From the NCBI GenBank assembly GCA_022592435.1, contig JABYQS010000056.1, positions 1 to 64,000 on the forward strand: 64,000 nt of DNA, given 5' to 3'. Position 1 is the stretch's first letter; each line of letters starts with the position of its first letter. The notes beneath the pieces are model-generated. The model worked only from the letters and a program-made list of their open reading frames with translations, made no database searches and was not told the DNA's origin. A program made the position numbers and the translations under genes. Below are positions 35,937-45,966 of the stretch, one piece after another. The stretch is from Cerioporus squamosus (Eukaryota; Basidiomycota; Agaricomycetes; Polyporales; Polyporaceae).

Positions 35937-38900
35937 ATGGACCCTCAGCCTCTGCGATACGTCGTCGTAATCCCAGTCAGTCCTCCAATCTTCGACCGCC
36001 CGATCCACGACCACAAGCGCGAAACCGACAACCACCCTCGCGACAACGCAGACATCATCCGGCCCATGATGGTTCATGAACTTCACGGCAAGACCATCTG
36101 GCTTCCCCAGTTCACCTCTCAAACAGACCTCCTCCCAAGCCCCCGGCGTGTGTCATACCTACAGACGAAGAGGTGGACGCCTTCCAAAAAGCGCTGAAGG
36201 AGATGGAGGAGAACTACAAGGGTAGGGCCAAGGCAGCTTTCAAGAATGATGAAGACCAGCTAGCCACTGAATTTGTAAGTGCTCGCTATTGAACCATGGC
36301 AGTAGCATCCGAGGCTGAACCACCCCCAGACGGCACTCGTGAACAAACATGTCCTGGCACCCGCGACGGGCAAGTTAACGAAGCCCCCAAGGACGCCGAG
36401 GCGGACCATGAGTACACGTTCTTTGACAACCTCCGAAGGCCCCACCGATGCCGGGGCGCCGAGTCCTGCCTCACCGCCCGCCGAAACCACCAACCACCCA
36501 CCGCGATACCCCGTCACCCTTGTCGATGTCATTCCTCCATACGTCATGCGTCTCTCCGTCTACAAACCTGACAAGGGCGATGTCGGTCTGAACAAGGCCG
36601 ACAGCGCAATCTTCCTCGACGATCCTGCCGTTAAGCTCGAGGAGGGTCGACCCAACTGGGTGCATCAGCGCTTCTTCTGCGAGTTCAAGACCGCGGGTAT
36701 CGAGAACGATCCGTTCGACGATGGAGAGAAAAACGACGTCGAACCACAGGCAGCGCATCGAGTCAAGGTGCGTGGACAGCTCATTGCGTACGCCGACCGC
36801 CTCTTCGCATATCAACATCGCAAGGCCGCCTTCTCTCTCCTCGTCCTCGGCGGAGAGTTCCGCTTCCTGCGCTGGGATAGGTCCGGGTTGTTCGTGACCG
36901 AGAAGGTCAGCTACGTCGCCCGGACTCGCACGCTTGTCGAGCTCCTGCTGGGCTTTGCGGTACTCAGTCCCGCCAGTCAAGGTATCGACACCACGGCAAC
37001 CTTGCTTGATGAGTCGTCGGCCGACTATCAGCTCATGACCTCGCTTGCGCTGTGCGAGAATTTCGTCTTCGAGGTCCCCGTGGTATCCTGTGTGGAAGGT
37101 GCCCCTCTTCCTTCCGACGTCCCTCTCAAGCTCGTCGACCCGACCCCATCCCCCGCGTCACCCAGCACCGCGACAACCTCAGGCGACAACGGGTCGGAAC
37201 CTTCCAATGACCCATCGTCTGCGCAGTACCGACCGAAGGAGGGCTCCTTCATATTCGACTACGTCCTCGACTATTTCAAGATGAGCCTCGCGGAGAAATG
37301 GCCTCGGTACCACATCACTGTCGGCAGTGACGAGTTCCTGATCGGGCAGCCAATCTTCGAGACGACTGGGCTGACCGGACGTGGCACTCGAGGATACGTC
37401 GCGTGGCACAAGCAGTCGCAGTCCTTCGTCTTCCTGAAGGATGCCTGGCGGCCGTTCTACGAGCGCGTCGAGACAGAGGGCGACATCTTGAAGAAGCTCA
37501 ACGAGGCTGGAGTTGTCAACATCCCTACTCTTCTTTGCCACGAAGAGCTTGGGAACCATGTCACCGTCGTCTCCGACTACGCCCGCTACGATAAGAGGAA
37601 CAACCAAGAGCGCAAGTCTGCGTCAAGGGGATCGTCGGAGAAGACCGCTTCGAAGAGCAAGAAACGTACCATGGAGCAACGAGAGGATGCCGTTCCGGCT
37701 CCTCACATCCGCCATTTTGTTCATCATCGCATGGTCACTAAGGAGGTTTGTATTCCACTCGTGGGGTTCCGCTCGAGCGAGCAGCTCGTCAGAGTGATCA
37801 CGGACTGCATAGAAGGTACGCCTTTTCTGTTACGCTATCGCCCCGTTCTCTCTCTTTAACACGAACATCTCTCGTCCAGCCCACGCTTCAGCGGTCACGA
37901 TATGTAAAATCATGCATCGGGACATCAGTAGCGGCAACATCCTCATTATCCCGACGTTCGTTCAGGCGCCGGACGATCAGTTTCTCTATGTACAATGGAG
38001 AGGTCTACTCAGCGACTGGGAGCTCTCTAAGCCTATCGCCGACTCGGAGGGCGAAGAGCTTGCGCGGCAGCCGGAGCGTACAGTAAGTGCCGTTCAATCG
38101 ATACATGCAACCATGACTCATGCTCGCATTCAGGGAACGTGGAAGTACATGTCTGTTGCCTGCATCACCAACGCTCTTCACATCGTCGGCATTTCGGACG
38201 AGCTTGAAGCATTCTTCAACGTGCTCATGTACAACGCCATCCGGTATCTGCCGCATAACCGCGAGCATCAAGTCGCCCTCTTTGTCTTCGCCTACTTCTC
38301 TCGTCCCATCCAGTCCGGCGCAGCCGATACCTTCCGCAGGAAGACGCAGATGAAAGACACAAAGGGCGAGCTGGTCGTTGGCGACGGAGCAGTCAAGTTT
38401 GGCACCCCGGAGCAGCCGAACAAGCCGCTCGACAGTATCATCTGGCACTTCCTGGAGTGGCTCCAAGCACGTTATCTGATTCGCGAGTACGAGGAGAAGC
38501 TCAAGGAACTGAAGGCCCAGAATCCTTCGCGCGGCAACCAGGCGGACTCAAACCCTGCTACTTCCTCCGACCGCCCTGCTCAGCGGCTCCGGTTGGAGAG
38601 TGCGGGTTCCGTATTCGATATCGAACCCGGCCGAGCCATCAAGCGTCCAACCGCCGAGGTGTACGCTGCCGCCGCTAATGTCCAGACCCACGATACGCCA
38701 CTCGCGCTGCTGCGACACGCATTGACGGCTTGGTCTTGGCCGAAGAACGATCGGCTCAAGGACCACATGAGGAACTTCACCGAGCCCAAGATGACCCTCG
38801 TGTACGCGGATATCACCTTCCCGAAGTCGGGTCCCAGCCAAGATGACGCGACCAGGCAAGGTATAGTGAGGCTCGGGACCTATGGGGACCCTGTACCGAA

Positions 38901-38964
38901 GCCCCGTCGCTCCAAGGGCAGCGGTAGTATCCAGATGGCGTTCACCCGGTCCACGGGTGAATGA
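35937..38964 (+). CDS. FunK1-type fungal protein kinase, K1
   Basis: This belongs to the fungal-specific kinase family (Pkinase_fungal, FunK1). Main exons are 36330-37815, 37880-38082 and 38134-38964, with an N-terminal exon ending at 36274 (ELHGKTIWLPQ and TDEEVDAFQKALKEMEENYK). Motifs are ENDPFDD, QLIAYADRLFAYQHR, RFLRWDRSG, RGTRGYVAWHK (Gly loop region), SFVFLKDAWR (catalytic Lys), HHRMVTKEVCIPL, IMHRDISSGNIL (catalytic loop), LLSDWELSK (metal-binding DWE in place of DFG) and GTWKYMSV. The C-terminal part has SWPKNDRLKDH in place of the WPxxDVVPDR motif of K2-K5, and lacks their TRSxS tail. In the first exon the frame from ATG 35937 does not run directly into TDEEVDAF. I found no splice that joins them, so the N-terminus is uncertain. 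Confidence 0.8.
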
Positions 38965-39488
38965 ACATCATGCTATACCTCGCTTCTCTCCATCGAATGC
39001 ATCTTTGGCAGACGATGCCCACGGTTCATGCCATCGGTAGAACAGATCTCATAGGCTAGCTTGTTCTTTGCTGGTTAATGACGAACTCTGCATTTGCGTG
39101 TCGTTCTGTTCTGTGTGCCACTCTGTTCGCCACAATCTCAAGTCTGATCCAATGCAGAACTCTTCACGCCCTCGAATATCTGAATAAAGATGTTAGACGT
39201 GCAATCAACCAATCCTTCTCTCACGTTCCGGGGGAAGTGTGCTGCTTGCCGACCAGGCGTGCACGGCGACAGCTCTACCAGTGCCGCGACCTACACAAAA
39301 GGAGCATGTGTATGTGCACTGATCCTCAGTCGCTTTGAGCGCAGGCACACAGTGGGTACATGCAAACGATTTATGCTCCATATGCTAGAGTAGACGACCG
39401 GTACTACACTGTAGCCCAAGGGGAGGCCGAGGGAGACAGCAAGAAACGAGAATGTTACAGCAACCTTACGAAACGGGGAAGACTCGGC
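38965..39488. other. Convergent spacer between K1 and K2
   Basis: No gene is seen in this 0.5 kb between two 3' ends. Confidence 0.4.
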
Positions 39489-42400
39489 CTAGGAACGGCG
39501 AGACCGTGACTGACGAGCTCTGCTCTTCGACGGCGCGTCTCGGCTCGTTGTACCACCACGACTTCTCGTTTCTCGGCCACCTGAAGCCCGACTACTGTTG
39601 GCCCGCCCTGCGATAAGTCCATTCGATGTCCCTGCTGAAACTTTGCCCGGCAGCTTGCCGCTCTTGCTTCGAGTGACTCTGGTGGAGGCGGCTTGAGCGG
39701 CGCTACGACTACGCGTGACGCGTTGTGTCGAGGACTCCGCGACGAGGAGCGCGGCCTGGTCCACGACCGGATCCATGCGACGCCTCTTCGTAGGCCTGCT
39801 GCTCGATGCGTCGGGCGGGCTGGAGGCGTCCGAGCCACGACCTCCTCGCTGGGATGCGCCAGTCTCGACGGGTGGAGTATCAGGCCGCTGGGGCGGCGTG
39901 TCAGCGACAAATTAAACGGCGGTACTAAGTCGAGCTGTCTTCCGCTCACCTTCAACTGTGCGAGTTCAGCTTCAGCCTCGCGCTCATCTTCCGCCTCGAA
40001 CATGGGGTTGTATTTTGGGTCGTATGCGACGTCATTGAGAGGTTCTCCGCGCCGTGCCTCTATTCTGGCTTCCTCAGTCCTCCTGTCGGGGACGACGTCT
40101 TGGGGAGGCCAGAATCTCAAGTTCCTCTTAGCGAAGCCACAATCGTAGAGGATCGAGGCCAGCACGAAATGACTGTCGAGCGCTGCCCGGTCGGCGTACG
40201 TTTCTTCGCTCGGAGGGGGAGTCTCTGGTCGGGGCGGGGGTGTCCGTGGCTCTGGAGGTGGGGGCTGGAACTCGGGAGGGAGGCCGCCGTTTGCGCGCAG
40301 CCCAGCAGGCCAGAGCCACTCCGCTTTTGGATCGGGTTTACGGACGGGGGCCGGCGGAGGCGTTGCCTCACGTGGCTTGGGCGGGCGGCGATCCCACCTG
40401 TCTACGACATAGCGAGAGTGAAAGAGGTTGAGAAGCTGGGTAATGAGGTTGTTGAGAATGTGGCCATTCTTGAGGCTGCCGTCTGGGGTGGAAAATGTGA
40501 TGGGGTAGCCGGACATGGAGAGGCCCCTGCGGTATGGCAGGCTCTCGAGGACGGACTCGCGCTTTGCGCGCGGACAAGCTGGCCTGCGAAAGAGCGGATC
40601 GTAGTCGGAACCCGAGAAGTAGTACTCCATGAAATGTTTGATGGAGGACGCGCAGATGTTGCTTTGCACGCGGATGACCGCGCCGTAGACGAGGACGTGC
40701 ACGAATGACTCGAGCTCGTCCGGGATGGTCGTCGGCTCGTCTTGGTTCATGAGGCGATACGCTGACAGGAAGTGCCAAGTGCCCTGAACTCGCTGCGTGA
40801 GCATCTGACAGAATTGGATGATCGCACAATGAGTACGTACGGGCTGACGCCCCAACACCCTCGGCTGGCTAGAGTGCCTAGCGAACTCCCAGTCCGAAAG
40901 CATGCCTTGCCAGTGTACACCGTATTTTCCATCGTCCGTGCGTCGAACGTGCGGGTAGATGAGCATGTTGCCTTCACTGACATCTCCATGCATGTACTGG
41001 CATCTCTGGTATGCCAGCCCATGGGCTGCCGGGATACGTCAGTCTGCAGGCTCGGGCTGTGATGTCGCAGCTCAACTTACCTATAACGCACCCATAGACG
41101 AGGCGTACCAGCTGCCGGCTGCTGGTGAGTTCGGCAGTGAGGGGGAGACAGATCTCCTTCACTACCAGCCGCGTGTGGACCATGTGACGCAAGTCTTCTC
41201 CCTGCTTCTGCTGGTCTGCTGCAAGCATAGAGCCATGCGAACGCTTGACGCCACGTGTAGTTGCTGGATTGGCAGGCGGTTTCGCGTCTGGGCTCGGGGG
41301 GAAAGCGGGTAGACCGGGCATAGAGGCTGGCTTCTTTAGCGCAAGATGTACGTCTGGCCGCCGTTCGTTCCACCAGACGTCAAGCGGTAGCTGGACCGAG
41401 TTAGCCCGCTTTGGCAACAGTTCGGAACTCGTAGGCTTCAGGTATTCACCGTCCCTGAACCATCGCTCGAGCACGTCTACGCGCGGGGTCGCCTGCTCGA
41501 CGCTGTCCGCAAACGGCGCGACGTCTAGATCAGCGCGCCTGGACCCGGTGACAGGATGATAGCTAGAGGTCTCTGTCTTCTGGGGCTCGACGCACCCGTC
41601 CTCGGTGTGGTAGACGTCACCATAACAGACGACGGTGGGCACATGAGGGACGCCGTTCTCGTTGAGCTTGGACAGGATGGCGCCTTCCTGCTCGACACCT
41701 TCATTGCCCGACCGCCAGCAGTCCTTGAGGAAGACAAGCCGCTGCGTCTCCCAGTCAAGAGCAATATAGCAACGAGTGCCGCGACTGATGATGCCGCCGC
41801 TGATGACGAAGGGCCGCCCCACGAGATAGTCGCGGCCATCGACGGTGAGCCGGTGTCGAGGGAAGTGCGGCGCGAGTGACTTCCGAAACTTCTCGCGGAT
41901 GTGGGAGAGGACGGGAATGACGGGTGGAGAGGCGGCGTGGTCGGAGCAGACATGGAGGGGATCGCGATGCAAGTGCGTGTCGTCATCGCTGAACGAAGCG
42001 CCGTAGGTGGCTGCAACGTCCTCGTCGACGAAGACGTCGTGAAGAGCGACATCAAAAAGGCCTTCGGCATGAGAGATATCGTGCGAAGAGGGTTGCGCGA
42101 ATAGGTCCATGCGCTTCCAGCCGCAAGAGTCCTCGCGAAGACGAACAGCCGTTGTGTCGATGCCCTGTTGGGCGCGACTCAGCTTCGAGAATGCGTACGT
42201 CACCTCGAGAAGGGCCCGTGTACCCTCGATGGTCCGCAGGTAGTTGACGGGCTCCGTAATGACGACACCGGACCTGTCCCAGCGCATGACGCGGAACTCA
42301 TCGACGTTGACGAGCAGCAGGAAGAGGGCCGTGCGATGCTGATAGGTGAAGAAGTGTTCGGCGGACGACATGACGTCCCGCAGCGCCGTTCGAGCCTGCT

Positions 42401-42916
42401 TGGCCGCGTCGCCGTCATACCTGGGAGTGTCGTTTTGGTAGTATGCGTATGCGTCTCTGCAGCCTCTGAACACGATATGAAACCGTGCGTAGGCCTCCTT
42501 TGGATAGCGGCGAGCGTCGAGCTCCGGGCTGTCGGAATCGTGGATGAGCGAGCCATAAAGCTTGTACTCTTCTTCCCTCTCAGAATCGCCGGGGTTCCAG
42601 TCCGAAACAGGGATAAAATAGCCAGGGCAGATGTGGTTGTTCTTGTCGACTGTTGTCTGTGCGAATTCAATGAGGTTCGACCCAGTAAGCAAGAACTGCA
42701 ACCACGTACCCATGCATCCGAAACAACCCTAGCTGTTGGGGTCGCAGTTTTCTTCACGCCGGCTTCGTGCGGCACGTTGCCAAACGCGCTGTGGAAATTC
42801 CACCAGACTGTATGAACGTAGTCGTGGTGGTTTTGGAGTTCGAAATCGGCGGCGAGGTTGAAGAGTTGTTCACGTTGGAACTGTCGGAGGCGCATGAGGA
42901 TTGTGGTTCCGGACAT
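39489..42916 (-). CDS. FunK1-type fungal protein kinase, K2 (HGD variant)
   Basis: Five reverse-strand exons (42710-42916, 41081-42656, 40841-41025, 39950-40783, 39489-39887) sum to 1066 residues in frame. It starts MSGTTILMRLRQFQ. Kinase motifs are RGTRCYIALDWETQRLVFLK, HTRLVVKEICLPL, QYMHGDVSEGNMLIYP, GMLSDWEFARH and GTWHFLSAY. The catalytic loop reads HGD in place of HRD. The N-terminal region where paralogs read EFKxGG...DPFDD is replaced by IVFRGCRDAYAYYQNDT. The C-terminal extension has FWPPQDVVPDR, TKRRRMDP, TQRVTRSRSAAQ and TRVTRSKSGKLPG, ending RQSRSRRS. The intron 39888-39949 in the tail is absent from K3-K5; without splicing it the tail would be read in a wrong frame to a false end at 39455. 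Confidence 0.82.
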
Positions 42917-43569
42917 GTCAGTAGAGTCTAGAGGATGTCGGTCAAGGTGGTCGCGTTGAACAAGTCGCAAATCCCCAGACATCGTTATATAGGTGCCCGC
43001 GGGTTACCGACGGCTATATTCCTCAGCCGATATTTCATGCCGCTGACACCCTGTCAGTATCACGCGAGACCAATTGTAAGATATTACGGGACCTACCCAA
43101 GTCTTGTGAACAATGAGGCGGTCTTCACTGCTGTGATTGTCCACAAAGCAAGTGACAGCCTGGACCGTGATGGGCCGATGGTCATAGCAAACAGTTTGCG
43201 GCCGCAGCTGCGTGATTATACGGCCAGTACCTGCCAGTACTTATCGGTGAACCAGGCAGGAAGGTGCATCAGTTAGGAGGAGGAGGAGGAGGAGGAGGAG
43301 GAGGAGGAGGAGGAGGTGAAGGTCAAAGTCAAAAAGCTTGAAGTACTAGCTATAGCCTTAATAATTCCCTCTTACCTTACTTAAGGACTGTTACAAGAGT
43401 TACTTACTGCAGTCAATTATGGCACATAGCAGTCAATACAAACTACGCGGCGCCTAATAGTACTACCTCCTCCTCGTCCTCCTCGTCCTACTCGGACCTC
43501 CTCCTCCTCGTCCTCATCCTTCTACCATCTATCCTCACGCACCTTGTGCTGTGTTTTTTGTCTGCCGCC
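42917..43569. other. K2 upstream region with an AGG microsatellite and CCT-rich tract
   Basis: An (AGG)14 run lies at 43275-43316 and a CCT/CGT-rich pyrimidine tract at about 43466-43530, roughly inverted to each other. The string CTTGTGAACAATG near 43103 resembles the TTTTGTGAACAATG in the K4 upstream region. No gene is seen. Confidence 0.5.
43275..43316 (+). repeat. (AGG)14 trinucleotide microsatellite
   Basis: Fourteen uninterrupted AGG units, 42 bases, in non-coding DNA between K2 and the Cys-rich protein gene. Confidence 0.9.
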
Positions 43570-44493
43570 ATGTTTTCGGAACCCTGCTCTATCCCTTTTT
43601 ACAGCGAGGCGTACGCGTCCTATCCGAGCGGGTCGCAACCGACAACTTCGTTCTCTCCCGCCTCGCCTGCGCACCCCTATGCGAATCGCGGTCTCACCGG
43701 ACACAATTTTGAGACCTCCATAGGCCAGGACCGCCGACGACGGCCATCCCAAGAGGTGTCGAGGGACTCGAGGGCGGGTGCTACGAGCGAAGAGCGCCGC
43801 AAGGGCCCGTGCGTCCAGTGTGCACAAGCAGGTGTCCCTAACGAGTGCTCGCAGAACCGTCGCACCATCGGCTGCGCTCGCTGCAATGCACAGCGCCTCG
43901 GGTGCTCGTATAGGACTGGTGAGTATCCAAATGGCTCCTTTCTCTTTTACAATGTCGTCCTCATACTTGTGCTAGGCGTGGTTGCGTCGTCGGAAGATCT
44001 GGACATGCCCCAGGTCATTCGAAACATCAACAATTCGCTCGCAATCCTGCTGGAAAACTCCCGCCAACGCTCAGGGACCGACGGAGAACAGTCGGCAGCC
44101 AGTCAGCGCGCAACGGATGAATGGCGTCTCCAGTTTGATCGTCGGCTCGAGCGGGTGGAGGAGGAGCTGGGCGAGCTGAAGGGAGTGCTCCGTGAGTTTC
44201 TCTTTGGTGAGACGTCTGAGCGCGGCCCGACCCGCACAAACGCGAGCACATCCTCAAGTGAGCCTACTCGTACGCCAGTCCCGTCGCATCCCCCGCTCTC
44301 AAGCGTCCCCTCTCCTCATCCTCCATCGACCACACTCCAGTGGCATCGTGCCCCGAGCCCGCCCTGGAAAACATCCAGCCCGGCGAAGAGACTGCGAACG
44401 TCGGATTCACCACGGTCACAGAGTGACAGTCCTCAGGCTCCCCAGCGGTCTCGAGACGAGGTAGAGGATCCTGTGGCACACGGCATATGCTAG
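43570..44493 (+). CDS. Small Cys-rich coiled-coil protein with a Zn-cluster-like motif
   Basis: Two exons (43570-43918, 43976-44493) encode about 288 residues; the 57-base intron is a multiple of three and has clean GTGAGT and CTAG borders. The middle reads GPCVQCAQAGVPNECSQNRR then TIGCARCNAQRLGCS. That is six cysteines spaced CX2CX8CX8CX2CX6C, which could bind two zinc ions but is not the classic Zn2Cys6 spacing. A heptad-like helix follows (RLERVEEELGELKGVLREFL), then a Ser/Pro-rich tail with SPAKRLRTSDSP, a possible nuclear signal. It could be a DNA-binding regulator or part of a domesticated element. Start at MFSEPCS; an upstream ATG at 43546 is also in frame. Confidence 0.6.
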   Translation: MFSEPCSIPFYSEAYASYPSGSQPTTSFSPASPAHPYANRGLTGHNFETSIGQDRRRRPSQEVSRDSRAGATSEERRKGPCVQCAQAGVPNECSQNRRTIGCARCNAQRLGCSYRTGEYPNGSFLFYNVVLILVLGVVASSEDLDMPQVIRNINNSLAILLENSRQRSGTDGEQSAASQRATDEWRLQFDRRLERVEEELGELKGVLREFLFGETSERGPTRTNASTSSSEPTRTPVPSHPPLSSVPSPHPPSTTLQWHRAPSPPWKTSSPAKRLRTSDSPRSQSDSPQAPQRSRDEVEDPVAHGIC

Positions 44494-45966
44494 AAGTTCG
44501 AACATGCTACGGCCGTCTTCTTGTGTCGATACGCGTCCTATAGGAGGGGCGTCGCGGACTCGGGCGGATTAGTCACTCAGCATCGCAAGACAGCGACATG
44601 CACCGTCGACGGTCAAGAAGTTGTATTGATGATATAGTGGACGAGCGTATGGACTCAAGAACCCGTTAGTTATCAGGGTTGCGACTTGTGGTACAACGTG
44701 CTTCGGAACCAGCCCGAGCGCGCTGTATGACCCCGCAGCAACGCTTCTCACAAACGCGAGTGAGGATATGTTCGGCTCTTCGATCCAATGTACAAGCTCT
44801 GAGAACAGTGGATGTGCTCATCGAGGTCAGGTACTGAGACTCACACTGCAGCTGAGAAACTCCTCCCTGCTCGTGCTCGCGGCTGGCTCAATGTCACGCT
44901 TCAGGTCTTCGAGACTTCGACGCGTGACGTCACGCGCTTTCAACGTTTAGGCGCCGCCGGGAAGTATGTACTTGGCCAGTTTCCGTCTCCTCCGATCTTG
45001 ATTCGTCCTCCTCAGCCTCCTTTCAGGAACGCTGGAACGTCTCATGCTGTGAGTTGGATACTGACATGAGGGTTGTTATTGAACATCTGAATACATCATC
45101 GAAAAGTTCAGTATACTTACTTATTCTTAGGTCTGCCAATGCGTGACTGACATCGTGATCGCAGTCAGTAACCTCCTTCTCCACGACCTTTTCTTTGGAC
45201 GAATGATGATCTGTCATGCAGAGACATTATTGCGATGAGATTTGAAAGCCCATGCAGACTGTCTTCAAATCACCACATTGGGAAGCTTTCTCGTGTTGCA
45301 CTCTGGCAGAGTTCGAGTCGAACAGCTCAGCCGCATTTGCGCGAGCATAAATCACTTCGACGCAAAGCAGAGTGGCTGAACTCCTCGGTGAGTCTTCTCG
45401 ACACCCAGCTCACACTAGTAGCAAGTGTCGTTGAGTCGTGAACATTCCTTGAAGGAGTAGCTCACCCATTCGTTGTTGCTGGACGCTGTGCTGACTGACC
45501 ATCGCGCCAACGCTCCGGTCAATTTGATATCTTATCTCCGAACACCAACCTAGTGCGCTATGACTTCATCCTTATGCTCAACATCTGAGACCCTCCGAAC
45601 ACTGTCGGGCTCACGATGCACTACCTCGACCAAACTCGACGAGTATCAACAGGTATCAATGTCGCAGCTCGGCGTCAAGACTCACGATATCCGTTAGGCC
45701 CCGTTCGGTAGTCCCGGCACTCTGCTCCCATCAAAAGGGCCTACGAGTAATCTGTTGGCGAGCCAAACCTCAAGCCTACTGCTAGTCAGACTACAAAGCG
45801 AGCGGGGCCGTACAGGCTCCTCCGGACATGAACGGCCATCTGTCATGCTCAGCAAGCGCCCCGGGCCGCGGGCATACTTCTTACGACTTGATATAAGAAG
45901 CCGTTCGGACGTGTGCAGATCCTGGTCTCCCCCATTCAACGACACTCGCTCAACGCAAGGCTCCAC
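44494..45966. other. Intergenic region with a second CRE palindrome
   Basis: No gene is supported in 1.5 kb. It contains the CRE palindrome copy at 44919-44937. Confidence 0.4.
44919..44937. promoter_or_regulatory. CRE-containing palindrome, second copy
   Basis: CGCGTGACGTCACGCG is a 16-base perfect palindrome at 44921-44936. It shares 18 identical bases with 35257-35274, while the surrounding DNA differs. Confidence 0.6.

Noticed and set aside
39455..40993. 512-codon open frame for the K2 C-terminus
   Set aside because: Its end is read in the wrong frame. Splicing 39888-39949 gives the TRSxS tail shared with K3-K5 and the stop at 39489.
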